A stretch of DNA of 43,485 nucleotides from Cryobacterium lactosi (lineage in GTDB: Bacteria; Actinomycetota; Actinomycetes; Actinomycetales; Microbacteriaceae): assembly GCF_004403945.1 (NCBI RefSeq), contig NZ_SOHM01000017.1, positions 1 to 43,485 on the forward strand, read 5' to 3'. Both the position numbers and the translations under genes were made by a program. Below the pieces are notes generated by a model that was given only the letters and a program-made list of their open reading frames with translations, did no database searches and had not been told where the DNA came from. This document shows, in pieces, positions 32,141 to 38,540 of this stretch (position 1 is its first letter; each line of letters begins with the position of its first letter).

Positions 32141-32156
32141 CCAGAACCAACTGTCA

Positions 32157-32206
32157 GCCGGCCCTCGTGGGCCGGCCGGTGAGGGGCGACCCCCTCACAC
32201 TCCCCC
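32157..32206 (+). terminator. two-hairpin 3' element, copy d
   Basis: GCCGGCCC/GGGCCGGC (32157-32176) is followed by GTGAGGGG/CCCCTCAC (32179-32198) and the tail ACTCCCCC. It closes the element 3 transcription unit. Confidence 0.65.
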
Positions 32207-32263
32207 GGTAGGCGCGATAGCGAGAGTTGCCCGTTCTTCCAGGCGGATAATTAATGCATGAAA

Positions 32264-32375
32264 GACAGAAAGACAGAATGCAGGAATGATGGACAGACGG
32301 AATGCAAGCAGGAATCCTTGACAGAAGGAATGCAAGCAGGAATCATTGACAGAAGGAATGCAAGCAGGAATGATT
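32264..32375. repeat. 28-bp direct repeats (iterons) upstream of parA
   Basis: Three head-to-tail 28-bp units lie at 32292-32319, 32320-32347 and 32348-32375. Each starts GACAGA(A/C)GGAATGCAAGC and ends AGGAAT(C/G)(A/C)TT, with two to three differences between units. A shortened unit (32272-32291) and a GACAGAAA stub (32264-32271) precede them. 28 bp is between two and three helical turns. Position and tandem form fit a partition centromere bound by the ribbon-helix-helix protein at 33149, which could also repress parA. Confidence 0.85.
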
Positions 32376-32381
32376 GAAAGC

Positions 32382-33152
32382 ATGCAAATATTAATGGTCT
32401 ACAGCGAATCGGGCGGCGTCTCGAAAACGACTACCGCCGTATCGATCGCAATGACCGCCGCCGAGCAAGGCCGGCGGACGGTCCTGGTTGATCTTGACCC
32501 CCGTGCAGCAGCGACCAAATGGCTCGACGTCGCACCCTCCGGTGAAGGCCTCCACGTCGGCGCGATTCTCGGAGACGAAGACCCGCAAGGATGGGGCGAG
32601 GACTTGGCCGTGCAGTCCACCTGGTCAAAGAATCTCCGCGTGATTCCCTCCGCTCGCAACGTCTCCAACCGTGAGGCCGATCGAGCAGACCACGCCGAAT
32701 TGAGACTACGAACGGCACTTGTCGGTATCTCCGCTGACCTGGTGGTTATCGACTGCCCCAACAGGCAGGGCGGCCCGCTCATCCTGTCAGCCTTGAACGC
32801 TGCCGACTCGATTGTTTATGCCGCCACGGCCTCCAGTGACGGCGTGGACGGCGTTGCAGGCGCACGGCGCACTGTCGAACAGTTCCGCCTCAGCAGAACA
32901 CGCATCGCCGCACCCATCACGCTCTCCGAGGCCGGGATCGTCCTCGGCAGGGTACAAGAGACAATCCCCTCCCGCCCAGCCGTAGCCAGCACGGACGAGC
33001 TGCGCGCCACCGGAATGCTTCTCATGCCCCTAGTACCCGAAAGGGCCATCATTCAAGAAGTTCGCCTCACGGGGGAGTGGTACGGCAACTATAGAAAGGG
33101 CGCGCCCGTCGTGGCCGCGTACACCAAGATCGTGAACCAGGTGATTCGATGA
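32382..33152 (+). CDS. parA: ParA-type plasmid partition ATPase
   Basis: 256 residues. The P-loop is SESGGVSKTTTAVSIA. Compared with canonical KGGVGKTT, the signature lysine is Ser and the second loop Gly is Ser. I recall similar ESGGVTKTT-type loops in other actinobacterial plasmid ParAs. Walker A' is VLVDLDPRAAATKW and Walker B is LVVIDCPNRQGG. ATG 32382 is used; in-frame starts at 32346, 32358 and 32370 lie within the iterons and lack spacing for a ribosome site. The stop overlaps the next gene by four bases. Upstream iterons are the probable centromere. Confidence 0.85.
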   Translation: MQILMVYSESGGVSKTTTAVSIAMTAAEQGRRTVLVDLDPRAAATKWLDVAPSGEGLHVGAILGDEDPQGWGEDLAVQSTWSKNLRVIPSARNVSNREADRADHAELRLRTALVGISADLVVIDCPNRQGGPLILSALNAADSIVYAATASSDGVDGVAGARRTVEQFRLSRTRIAAPITLSEAGIVLGRVQETIPSRPAVASTDELRATGMLLMPLVPERAIIQEVRLTGEWYGNYRKGAPVVAAYTKIVNQVIR

Positions 33153-33472
33153 GCGACCAGCAGCAAGACCGACCAGACCTCAGCCGCCGCCGCAAGCCGC
33201 AGGCGGCACCCGACGAGCGCGTAGACCCGGTGGACTACCGCCAGAGTGCGCCGGTTCCTCAGGTCACGCCAGTGGCCTCGGAGCCACCCGCGGCTACGGC
33301 TGGCGCCGCACCGCGTCGCGGCCGGCCGCGCCGAGAGGCCACGGTGCCGTTCAGTACCCGGCTGGCCCCCGATGTTCTCGAACTCATCGACGCAGCTTCG
33401 GCCGCGGAAGACGGCGCAACGATCCGTAGCGTTGTCGAGGCCGCCATACGCGAGAAGTACCAAACAAAATAG
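33149..33472 (+). CDS. ribbon-helix-helix partition partner (ParB-type, centromere binding)
   Basis: 107 residues. The disordered, Pro-rich and basic N-terminal 65 residues include APRRGRPRRE. The C-terminal ribbon-helix-helix domain is ATVPFSTRLAPDVLELIDAA, then DGATIRSVVEAAIREKY. Translation is coupled to parA through an ATGA overlap. Small RHH proteins paired with ParA bind direct-repeat centromeres (type Ib partition), which fits the iterons upstream. The N-terminal tail may stimulate the ATPase. Confidence 0.8.
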   Translation: MSDQQQDRPDLSRRRKPQAAPDERVDPVDYRQSAPVPQVTPVASEPPAATAGAAPRRGRPRREATVPFSTRLAPDVLELIDAASAAEDGATIRSVVEAAIREKYQTK

Positions 33473-33515
33473 CCATGCAAGACGGTCACCGGCACGGAGG
33501 CCGGCTCCTAGAGGA

Positions 33516-33702
33516 GCCGCTGCGCGGCACTGTAGAGCCTGTGATGCTTGCACCTGTCTGGCCGTTCACCGTAGTTCGCTCCGCGCCTTCCATTCCAGGC
33601 TTTCGCGGCATATCCTCGCTCGCTGCTCTCGCTCCGGTATTCCACGACCCTGCACAACGGCACTCCCGCTCTCAATCGATTCCCTTTGCCAGACAGGCAC
33701 AA
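33516..33702 (+). ncRNA. repeated structured element, copy 4 (most divergent)
   Basis: The 5' hairpin is GCCGC-TGC-GCGGC (33516-33528). The outer stem pairs CCTGTCTGGC (33553-33562) with GCCAGACAGG (33688-33697), extended by TTG/CAA beyond a two-base mismatch. Strands CACCGTAGTTCGCTC and CTCCCGCTCTCAATCGATT are conserved, but the central helix region is replaced by unrelated sequence. It ends 29 bases before the redoxin ATG at 33732 and upstream of ssb. Confidence 0.7.
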
Positions 33703-33731
33703 AGAATTGTTGGTGGGGAAGGGACAGGGAC

Positions 33732-33962
33732 ATGAATGCGTCAGTGGTCGTCTATACGTTGCCGGAGTGCCAGCCGTGTCGAATGACGAAGATGAAGCTT
33801 GACCAGGAGAGCATCAGCTACGCGGTCGTCGACTTGTCCCAGGACGAAGCCGCGCTCGAGCACATACGGGCGCTCGGACACCTGCAGGCACCCGTCGTTG
33901 AGACGGCATTCACCAGCTGGTCCGGATTTCGACCAGAACTCATCACCGCACTTGCCGAATAG
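33732..33962 (+). CDS. NrdH/glutaredoxin-like redoxin (first copy)
   Basis: 76 residues of thioredoxin fold. VVVYTLPECQPCRMTKMKLD carries the CxxC redox pair, followed by ISYAVVDLSQDEAALEHIRA, the cis-Pro region APVVET and SGFRPELI. The SGFRP motif is typical of NrdH-redoxins, which reduce class Ib ribonucleotide reductase. It lies between structured element 4 and ssb, so it may support nucleotide supply during plasmid establishment. A second redoxin lies at 42183-42470. ATG 33732 follows GGGAAGGGACAGG. Confidence 0.85.
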   Translation: MNASVVVYTLPECQPCRMTKMKLDQESISYAVVDLSQDEAALEHIRALGHLQAPVVETAFTSWSGFRPELITALAE

Positions 33963-34008
33963 CTCGAAACCGTACCTAACCGCACAACCCATCGAAGGAG
34001 CAGAACCC

Positions 34009-34377
34009 ATGTCAATTCAGCGCACGATCACTGGGAACCTCGCCGCCGACGTCGACGTAGTGAAGGCTGGCAGTCTCAACATCACGAAATTTCGAGTCAT
34101 CGAGAACACGGGGGAGTACCGCGCCGGAAGGTACATGGAACACGTTGACGCCACGACGCATTTCGTTGAGGCCAAGTTCGAGCTGGGCGAGAACGCAGCG
34201 GCAACGCTCCACAAGGGAGATGCCGTGATTGTCGTCGGCCGAGAGCACACCAACAGCTGGGGCCCCGAAGGATCCAAGACCTACGGCCGCGTCATCGACG
34301 CCGACTACATCGGCGCCGAGCTCAGCCGCGCCGTCGCCCAGATCCGCCGCAACAGCAAGCCCGACGACCAGGCATAA
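34009..34377 (+). CDS. ssb: single-stranded DNA-binding protein
   Basis: 122 residues forming an OB-fold SSB domain: SIQRTITGNLAADVDVVKAG, FRVIENTGEYRAG, THFVEAKFELGENAAATLHK, GDAVIVVGREHTNSW. It lacks the long Gly/Pro tail and acidic tip of chromosomal SSBs, as is common for plasmid versions. ATG 34009 follows GAAGGAG. ssb genes in leading regions coat the incoming strand in the recipient; here the gene lies behind structured element 4, which strengthens the leading-region interpretation. Confidence 0.88.
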   Translation: MSIQRTITGNLAADVDVVKAGSLNITKFRVIENTGEYRAGRYMEHVDATTHFVEAKFELGENAAATLHKGDAVIVVGREHTNSWGPEGSKTYGRVIDADYIGAELSRAVAQIRRNSKPDDQA

Positions 34378-34434
34378 CACCCGTAGGCCGCCAGCCGGCG
34401 GCCATACCGAACGCGATCAACAGGAGCAGCGGAC

Positions 34435-34803
34435 ATGACCAGCAGCGACGACGTAGCACCAGCAGTCCAGTACGCGGACAACGCGGCCGAAGCCATCCGG
34501 TCACTGACCGACGCAACGTTTGCAGCAAAGCTGCCAGCGCCCCTCGTCTGCGACATTTTGGGCAACGTCAAATGGGTCGGCCACCGGCTCCCGCAGGCCC
34601 TCGAACAGCTCGCAAGCGGCCTAGGCCGCTCACTCGACCAGTTCGACGTCAAGGAAGACGACGGGGGAGATCCCGTGCAGAGCATCGCAACGGCGGTTGA
34701 TCACCTGACCCGTGTCGCGCAGCTGGCCGACCAGCTCGGAGACGAGCTGGACAAAGCCCAGACCGCGATCAACGGCCAGGGATACCGCCCGCCCACTCAG
34801 TAA
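34435..34803 (+). CDS. unknown helical plasmid protein after ssb
   Basis: 122 residues, almost entirely helical (AVQYADNAAEAIRSLTDATF, LPQALEQLASGLGRSLDQFD, AVDHLTRVAQLADQLGDELD) with an acidic patch KEDDGGD. ATG 34435 follows AGGAGCAGCGGAC. It is cotranscribed with redoxin and ssb and closed by a strong terminator. No named family; it may be an SSB-associated or structural accessory. Confidence 0.72.
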   Translation: MTSSDDVAPAVQYADNAAEAIRSLTDATFAAKLPAPLVCDILGNVKWVGHRLPQALEQLASGLGRSLDQFDVKEDDGGDPVQSIATAVDHLTRVAQLADQLGDELDKAQTAINGQGYRPPTQ

Positions 34804-34847
34804 CCATCCTCGATCGACCCGCTCCGCCAGGTCACGAGCCCCCAAGC

Positions 34848-34883
34848 ACGCCCCCGGCCGCCCTCTCTCCCGGCCGGGGGCGT
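34848..34883 (+). terminator. strong intrinsic terminator
   Basis: ACGCCCCCGGCCG (34848-34860) pairs perfectly with CGGCCGGGGGCGT (34871-34883) over 13 bp, followed by TTCTC. It ends the redoxin-ssb-unknown unit; the convergent gene at 34903 may share it. Confidence 0.8.
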
Positions 34884-34902
34884 TTCTCTGCCCACCGAAC
34901 GG

Positions 34903-35157
34903 CTATGGCCGCACGGCGCGGTCGCGCACGAGCACCACGAGCTGCAGCAGGATCCCAACAACCAGGAACACGCCCGCCTCGACGCACGCCTGCAGCAGGA
35001 ACGACGCCCAGCCCTCGCGCACCAGGTGCACGAGCACCAGGCCCGCCATCACGACGCCGGCCAGGAGGGCGACGATGCGCAGGAACACAGCGGCCCGATA
35101 GGTGAACTCACCCCAGGGGGACGCCCAGCGGCTATGTGCGCGACGTTGCGGCTCCAT
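34903..35157 (-). CDS. small two-helix membrane protein, unknown
   Basis: 84 residues from ATG 35157 (open further to 35220, but no better start). After a polar N-terminus with WASPWGEFTYRAAVF come two membrane helices (RIVALLAGVVMAGLVLVHLV and VEAGVFLVVGILLQLVVLV), then a basic end DRAVRP. No family recognised. Convergent with the ssb unit. Confidence 0.5.
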   Translation of the reverse strand: MEPQRRAHSRWASPWGEFTYRAAVFLRIVALLAGVVMAGLVLVHLVREGWASFLLQACVEAGVFLVVGILLQLVVLVRDRAVRP

Positions 35158-35260
35158 CGAACCATTGTGAGCGGACTCGCTGGCATCCGCCAGGAGCCCG
35201 GCTACATGGCCGGCGCTCACCGCCCGAGGCCGTGTCAGCGGGTCTTGTTAGTTTGTGCAG

Positions 35261-35491
35261 ATGACTAGCGGACCAGAGACAGGCAGTGTGCACGGCCGGG
35301 CTTGCGAAGTCTGCACGTTCGACGAGTCGGTGACGTCGTTCGAGGACATTGACCAGTTCGTTTTCGATCCGCTGCCGTCCGACTTCGGTCCCGCAACTCG
35401 TTGCACGAACTGCAGCGCCGTGTACGGTCCCGACGACGCATACGACCGGGAACGCACGGCCATCTACGCTGCGCGCCTAGCCCGGATCTAA
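35261..35491 (+). CDS. small zinc-ribbon-like protein
   Basis: 76 residues. CEVC near residue 15 and CTNC near 47 give a four-cysteine ribbon separated by an acidic segment (FDESVTSFEDIDQFVFDPLP). It ends with a helix YDRERTAIYAARLARI. ATG 35261 is chosen as the first ATG; ribosome site weak. Function unknown. Confidence 0.5.
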   Translation: MTSGPETGSVHGRACEVCTFDESVTSFEDIDQFVFDPLPSDFGPATRCTNCSAVYGPDDAYDRERTAIYAARLARI

Positions 35492-35499
35492 CTCACCGG

Positions 35500-35787
35500 C
35501 TAGCTGGCGTCAGCTGCCTCGATCAGGTGGTCGAGCGCAGCTCGCCAATCGTCGGTAGTGGGGACGGTAGTGGCCTCATCACCAGCGCTTTGCGCGGTGT
35601 AGTGAGGCCAGGGTCCGGCCGACGTCGCGTCAGTCTCGGTGACGATCCCGATGTACGTCTCACCCTCATAGACCCGCCACACCTGAGAGTCGACCTCAGC
35701 TAGGAATCCCTCGCAACGCTCGTTGGGCCAATGCTCGCAGGCTAAATACGCGAACGAGGCTGCACCGAAAAAGGTGCAGCCTCGCAA
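35500..35787 (-). CDS. small acidic protein, unknown, start uncertain
   Basis: The coding-looking part is QVWRVYEGETYIGIVTETDA, SAGPWPHYTAQSAG, DDWRAALDHLIEAADA. The frame is open to 35787, but the first residues lie inside the 35755-35784 hairpin that seems to terminate the upstream minus-strand gene. The real start may be an internal GTG before TGGCGGGTC. No family recognised. Confidence 0.4.
   Translation of the reverse strand: MRGCTFFGAASFAYLACEHWPNERCEGFLAEVDSQVWRVYEGETYIGIVTETDATSAGPWPHYTAQSAGDEATTVPTTDDWRAALDHLIEAADAS
35755..35784 (-). terminator. 12-bp perfect hairpin
   Basis: CGAGGCTGCACC and GGTGCAGCCTCG pair perfectly around a six-base GAAAAA loop. It lies downstream of the minus-strand ribbon-helix-helix gene; the minus-strand sequence after it (TTCGCGTATTT) is only moderately U-rich. 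Probable terminator for that gene. Confidence 0.6.
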
Positions 35788-35833
35788 GGTGCCGGCTCAG
35801 TCGAACGTCCAGCAAATATCCGCTCAGCGGCTA

Positions 35834-36097
35834 TTAGATGAGAACTAGCTCCGTGACTGTTTTGTTTACTTTGTCGGCGATTTGGACCTTATGACCCGCG
35901 CTCACTTCATCCTCGATGTACTTATAAACCGAGATGGCGCGGCGAACGGCTTCCGTCACGGAGATTCCTCGTTCCTCAGCAAGGTCTTTGAGGGCTTCGG
36001 CGGTGTCGCTATTTAGGTTCACGTTGAGGCGAACGATTTTTTCCGCGCTCTGACGGCGAGAAGATTTTGTGTCGTTTCTGGGGTGGATAGATGTCAT
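35834..36097 (-). CDS. ribbon-helix-helix DNA-binding protein
   Basis: 87 residues from ATG 36097, with AAGGA about ten bases upstream; ATG 36115 is an alternative. EKIVRLNVNLNSDTAEALKD, then LAEERGISVTEAVRRAISVY, is a CopG/Arc-type ribbon-helix-helix domain. The C-terminal part (KVQIADKVNKTVTELVLI) may bind a partner. It could be an orphan antitoxin or a repressor of the divergent gene at 36395. Confidence 0.7.
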   Translation of the reverse strand: MTSIHPRNDTKSSRRQSAEKIVRLNVNLNSDTAEALKDLAEERGISVTEAVRRAISVYKYIEDEVSAGHKVQIADKVNKTVTELVLI

Positions 36098-36394
36098 GAT
36101 CCACTGTTCCTTCATGGGGTTAGGAGTTGTGCTGAGTAACCCCAAAGCAATTGTGCTTGGGGTCTACTACTACCCGGCCAATTGGGCCGGCGGTGAGGGC
36201 TCCGGGAGTGCAGCTCACGGAGTGCGATCGAGGTCGTTTGGGTGGTGTCAAAACGGCTTCATACCGTCACTATACCCTTTTGGCACGCTTAATGTGCAAA
36301 AAATGTGCATGGACTGCGCATCATTGTGTATACTGTGAGGAATGCGGGACGAACTGTCGGCCCGAAAAACAAACTCAACATGGAAGGAGATCCA
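36098..36394. other. divergent control region
   Basis: No gene is supported. A promoter-like TGTGTATACTGTG (TATACT near 36330) points toward the gene at 36395. Just upstream TGTGCA is repeated (near 36292 and 36302) and TGCGCA follows, suggesting an operator. The adjacent ribbon-helix-helix protein is the likely regulator. Confidence 0.4.
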
Positions 36395-36652
36395 GTGACA
36401 GGAAAAGCCTTCCAGGAGTTTCACCAGGACAGCAGCTTTGAACTCACCATTTCCGATTCGGATCGGACCATCGTGAAGCAATTCATCGCCGCATGCAGCG
36501 CGGAAGCTGCTGCCGAGATGTACCGACGCACTCTCCTGCTCGACCCGGTCCTGGAACTCGTTGATGACGAGCGTCCGTTGTACCCGGGGCTGACGGGCTT
36601 TTTCGTTTTGATGCCCTCCGAGCCTCCGTGCTTCGAAGCGCGCAATGGCTGA
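36395..36652 (+). CDS. unknown 85-residue protein
   Basis: GTG 36395 follows GGAAGGAGATCCA, a strong ribosome site. The sequence VTGKAFQEFHQDSSFELTIS, DRTIVKQFIAACSAEAAAEM, YRRTLLLDPVLELVDDERPL is soluble, mixed alpha/beta. No family recognised. It overlaps the following membrane-protein gene by eight bases, so the two probably act together. Confidence 0.65.
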   Translation: MTGKAFQEFHQDSSFELTISDSDRTIVKQFIAACSAEAAAEMYRRTLLLDPVLELVDDERPLYPGLTGFFVLMPSEPPCFEARNG

Positions 36653-36986
36653 TTCCGCCGCGCCCCTGACGGCGCTTTCTGGCCACGATGAGTTCGACGA
36701 GAACATTTCCGAACTCGCTACGCCGGCGGCAGGCCCATACAAGTTCAAGAAGAAGCGCAGCAAGTGGCCCAAGGGCACCCACGATCAGGTCACGCGTCAG
36801 TTCCTGACGTTTGCAGTGCTCGGAATTTTGACTGTTCTTTACTTCATGGTGATGCTTGCTCTTGTTTGTGGCTGGATCGACGGGGAGAAGTTCACCATGG
36901 CGGTGGCGGCGATCTCTGGACCGCAGGCGTTGGCGGCAGCTGTCATTGGTTTCTACTACGGCAAGAACGGCTCAAACGATTCCTAA
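36645..36986 (+). CDS. small two-helix membrane protein
   Basis: 113 residues. Polar N-terminal half with a basic patch (KFKKKRSKWPKG), then two membrane helices: FLTFAVLGILTVLYFMVMLA and, after GWIDGEKFT, MAVAAISGPQALAAAVIGFY. Coupled to the upstream gene by overlap. No family recognised; the pair resembles small soluble plus membrane two-gene cassettes, but a defence or toxin role is speculation. Confidence 0.65.
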   Translation: MADSAAPLTALSGHDEFDENISELATPAAGPYKFKKKRSKWPKGTHDQVTRQFLTFAVLGILTVLYFMVMLALVCGWIDGEKFTMAVAAISGPQALAAAVIGFYYGKNGSNDS

Positions 36987-36998
36987 CGGGGCTAAACG

Positions 36999-37505
36999 TC
37001 AGGTGGGGTCGAGTAGGTCTATCGCCGCAGCCCAGCCGTAAGACTCAATCGCTTCCTCAAATGTCTGAGCGGGGCACCCGTCAGCTAGAACTTCCGTCTT
37101 GCTCACCAAAAGGACCGTGCCCTTGGCCGTTACCACTGCCGCCCGCGGCCGCTCCGGGGCGGCTGCGGCGGCCTCCTGGTCGGCGGAAGTGCGCTCGACG
37201 GCCGAGGCCCACACCCACGCCCGGTGGATGCCGCAATCCTCCCACTCGACGTAGACGGCGCGAGGCGGCCAGGCGAGGGCCAGGGCGCGCACGTGGTCAG
37301 CGGTGGCGGGGTATCTCACCCAGGCGAGGACGCGCGTCGGTTCGCCGGCCATGGCCACCGACAATTCGCCCAGCTCCGGGGGAGTGAGGCTGTATGGGCG
37401 CACGACGAACTCGCCCCCGCGGTCGGGCTCGACCTGCCCGAGGGTGTCGGCCCGCACCGCCTGGTGCGGGTTCGAGCTGCTGGCGCGTTCGGTGTCCGAG
37501 GCCAT
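36999..37505 (-). CDS. unknown protein behind a LexA-type box
   Basis: 168 residues from ATG 37505. RPYSLTPPELGELSVAMAGE, TRVLAWVRYPATADHVRALA and RAVYVEWEDCGIHRAWVWAS form one soluble domain; the last third is Ala-rich, then VVTAKGTVLLVSKTEVLADG and EEAIESYGWAAAIDLLD. No family recognised. An SOS-type palindrome is centred about 20 bases upstream of the start, so DNA-damage induction is likely. Confidence 0.6.
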   Translation of the reverse strand: MASDTERASSSNPHQAVRADTLGQVEPDRGGEFVVRPYSLTPPELGELSVAMAGEPTRVLAWVRYPATADHVRALALAWPPRAVYVEWEDCGIHRAWVWASAVERTSADQEAAAAAPERPRAAVVTAKGTVLLVSKTEVLADGCPAQTFEEAIESYGWAAAIDLLDPT

Positions 37506-37515
37506 AAACAACCAT

Positions 37516-37531
37516 TAGAACATAGGTTCGA
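37516..37531. promoter_or_regulatory. LexA (SOS) box
   Basis: On the minus strand TCGAAC-CTAT-GTTCTA matches the actinobacterial SOS consensus TCGAAC-N4-GTTCGA at 11 of 12 fixed positions. It lies 11 bases upstream of the ATG at 37505, in the promoter or leader. A LexA-repressed, damage-induced gene is expected. Confidence 0.65.
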
Positions 37532-37567
37532 ATGAGTGGGGAGGGCCCAGGGTCGGCTACCTGGTCG

Positions 37568-37717
37568 CTACCGCCCCGGCCTGACGTACAGCACCAGGTG
37601 ATCGGCGGGGATCGTGCCGCGCAGCTGCTCGACGGCCGCCCAGCTATTCGGCGCTTCGACCGTGGCCGGCGTGGACTCATCCGCGTCTCGCGGCCGGTGT
37701 GCCAGGTCCCACTTCAT
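37568..37717 (-). CDS. 49-residue small protein
   Basis: MKWDLAHRPRDADESTPATV continues to NSWAAVEQLRGTIPADHLVL and YVRPGR. ATG 37717 follows a GGGGGG run. The sequence looks like a small folded domain (helix, strand) and codon use is GC3-rich. No family recognised. It is upstream of the LexA-type box gene on the same strand. Confidence 0.5.
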   Translation of the reverse strand: MKWDLAHRPRDADESTPATVEAPNSWAAVEQLRGTIPADHLVLYVRPGR

Positions 37718-37753
37718 CCCCCCATTATCCGCCACCGGTCGCAGCGTTTCGAG

Positions 37754-37888
37754 CTAGACCAGGCGCACCAGCTCACACGATGGGCACTGCCAGAACGGGT
37801 TAGTCGGCGACCCGGCGGCCAGCATCGGGACTAGGCATCGCTCGCAGTTCGGGGGAGCGCCCAGGGAGTCCGGTTCCATGCCGGCACG
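37754..37888 (-). CDS. 44-residue zinc-knuckle protein
   Basis: From GTG 37888 the frame reads PAWNRTPWGAPPNCERCLVP, AAGSPTNPFWQCPSCELVRL. CERC and CPSC, 16 residues apart, are a clear four-cysteine zinc knuckle. A nearby ATG at 37880 is in another frame and gives no Cys motif. No good ribosome site is seen. Small zinc proteins of this type recur in the window (32024, 35261). Confidence 0.45.
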   Translation of the reverse strand, partial: RAGMEPDSLGAPPNCERCLVPMLAAGSPTNPFWQCPSCELVRLV

Positions 37889-37958
37889 ATAGCCCGTCCC
37901 ACGTGCCCAGCGGCCCGCTGTGCAGCCAAACATTCAGCAGGACTGTAGCGTCGCGAAT

Positions 37959-38429
37959 ATGGAACAAGTAGAGGTTGCACTATGGATTCAAGTGGCCGCA
38001 GTTCTCGCCGCGGTTGCAGCTGTCATTATTGCGATGTTCGCTGCTGTGGCTGCGTCCGTTGTGGCGCTGGTGTTGGGGTGGCTCGACAGGAGGACTGCCC
38101 TGGCCATCTCAACCGCTGATCAACAGTTTCAGCGGCTCTTTCGTGAGCAGGAGTTGCTGCAAAGACTGCTTGAAAATTACAACCGGGGAGGATCCAAAGA
38201 CTCCGACGAAGCGGGCCGTATGGGCAGTGAAGCACTCACCCTTTTCGGCGCCATCGGTCCTGAACGTCTCCCCGAACTCTGGGAGAGCCACGTCAGTTCA
38301 GACGTCTCTTTCCACGCTCATCTTGAGGATCCAGAAATGCCGCCGTACAAGAAAGAAGCCATAAAGGTTCAGCTTGCGTTGAACGCTTCTCGGCGCGCTC
38401 TCGACGCACATTTGCGGACTGGCCGATAG
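37959..38429 (+). CDS. membrane-anchored coiled-coil protein, unknown
   Basis: 156 residues from ATG 37959. An N-terminal membrane helix (about 6-40, VAAVLAAVAAVIIAMFAAVA then ASVVALVLGW) is followed by a helical segment LAISTADQQFQRLFREQELL and an alpha-helical C-terminal region (ERLPELWESHVSSDVSFHAH, EAIKVQLALNASRRALDAHL). No family recognised. Base composition is slightly lower in GC than neighbouring genes, suggesting cargo. Confidence 0.6.
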   Translation: MEQVEVALWIQVAAVLAAVAAVIIAMFAAVAASVVALVLGWLDRRTALAISTADQQFQRLFREQELLQRLLENYNRGGSKDSDEAGRMGSEALTLFGAIGPERLPELWESHVSSDVSFHAHLEDPEMPPYKKEAIKVQLALNASRRALDAHLRTGR

Positions 38430-38540
38430 TGATCGTCTGCAGTGGGGCACGATCACGTGGTGAATCGGCGGGCTGTATGAACGGCGAGGTCATGCCTACG
38501 GCCGCATTGCGGTGTCGGTGAGGATCCCTATCATTCACGT

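Noticed and set aside
32264..32375. 28-bp direct repeats considered as a CRISPR array
   Set aside because: The units are contiguous without spacers and lie at a partition operon; they are iterons.
37754..37880. Zinc protein starting at ATG 37880
   Set aside because: That ATG is one base out of frame with the Cys motifs; the GTG at 37888 was used instead.
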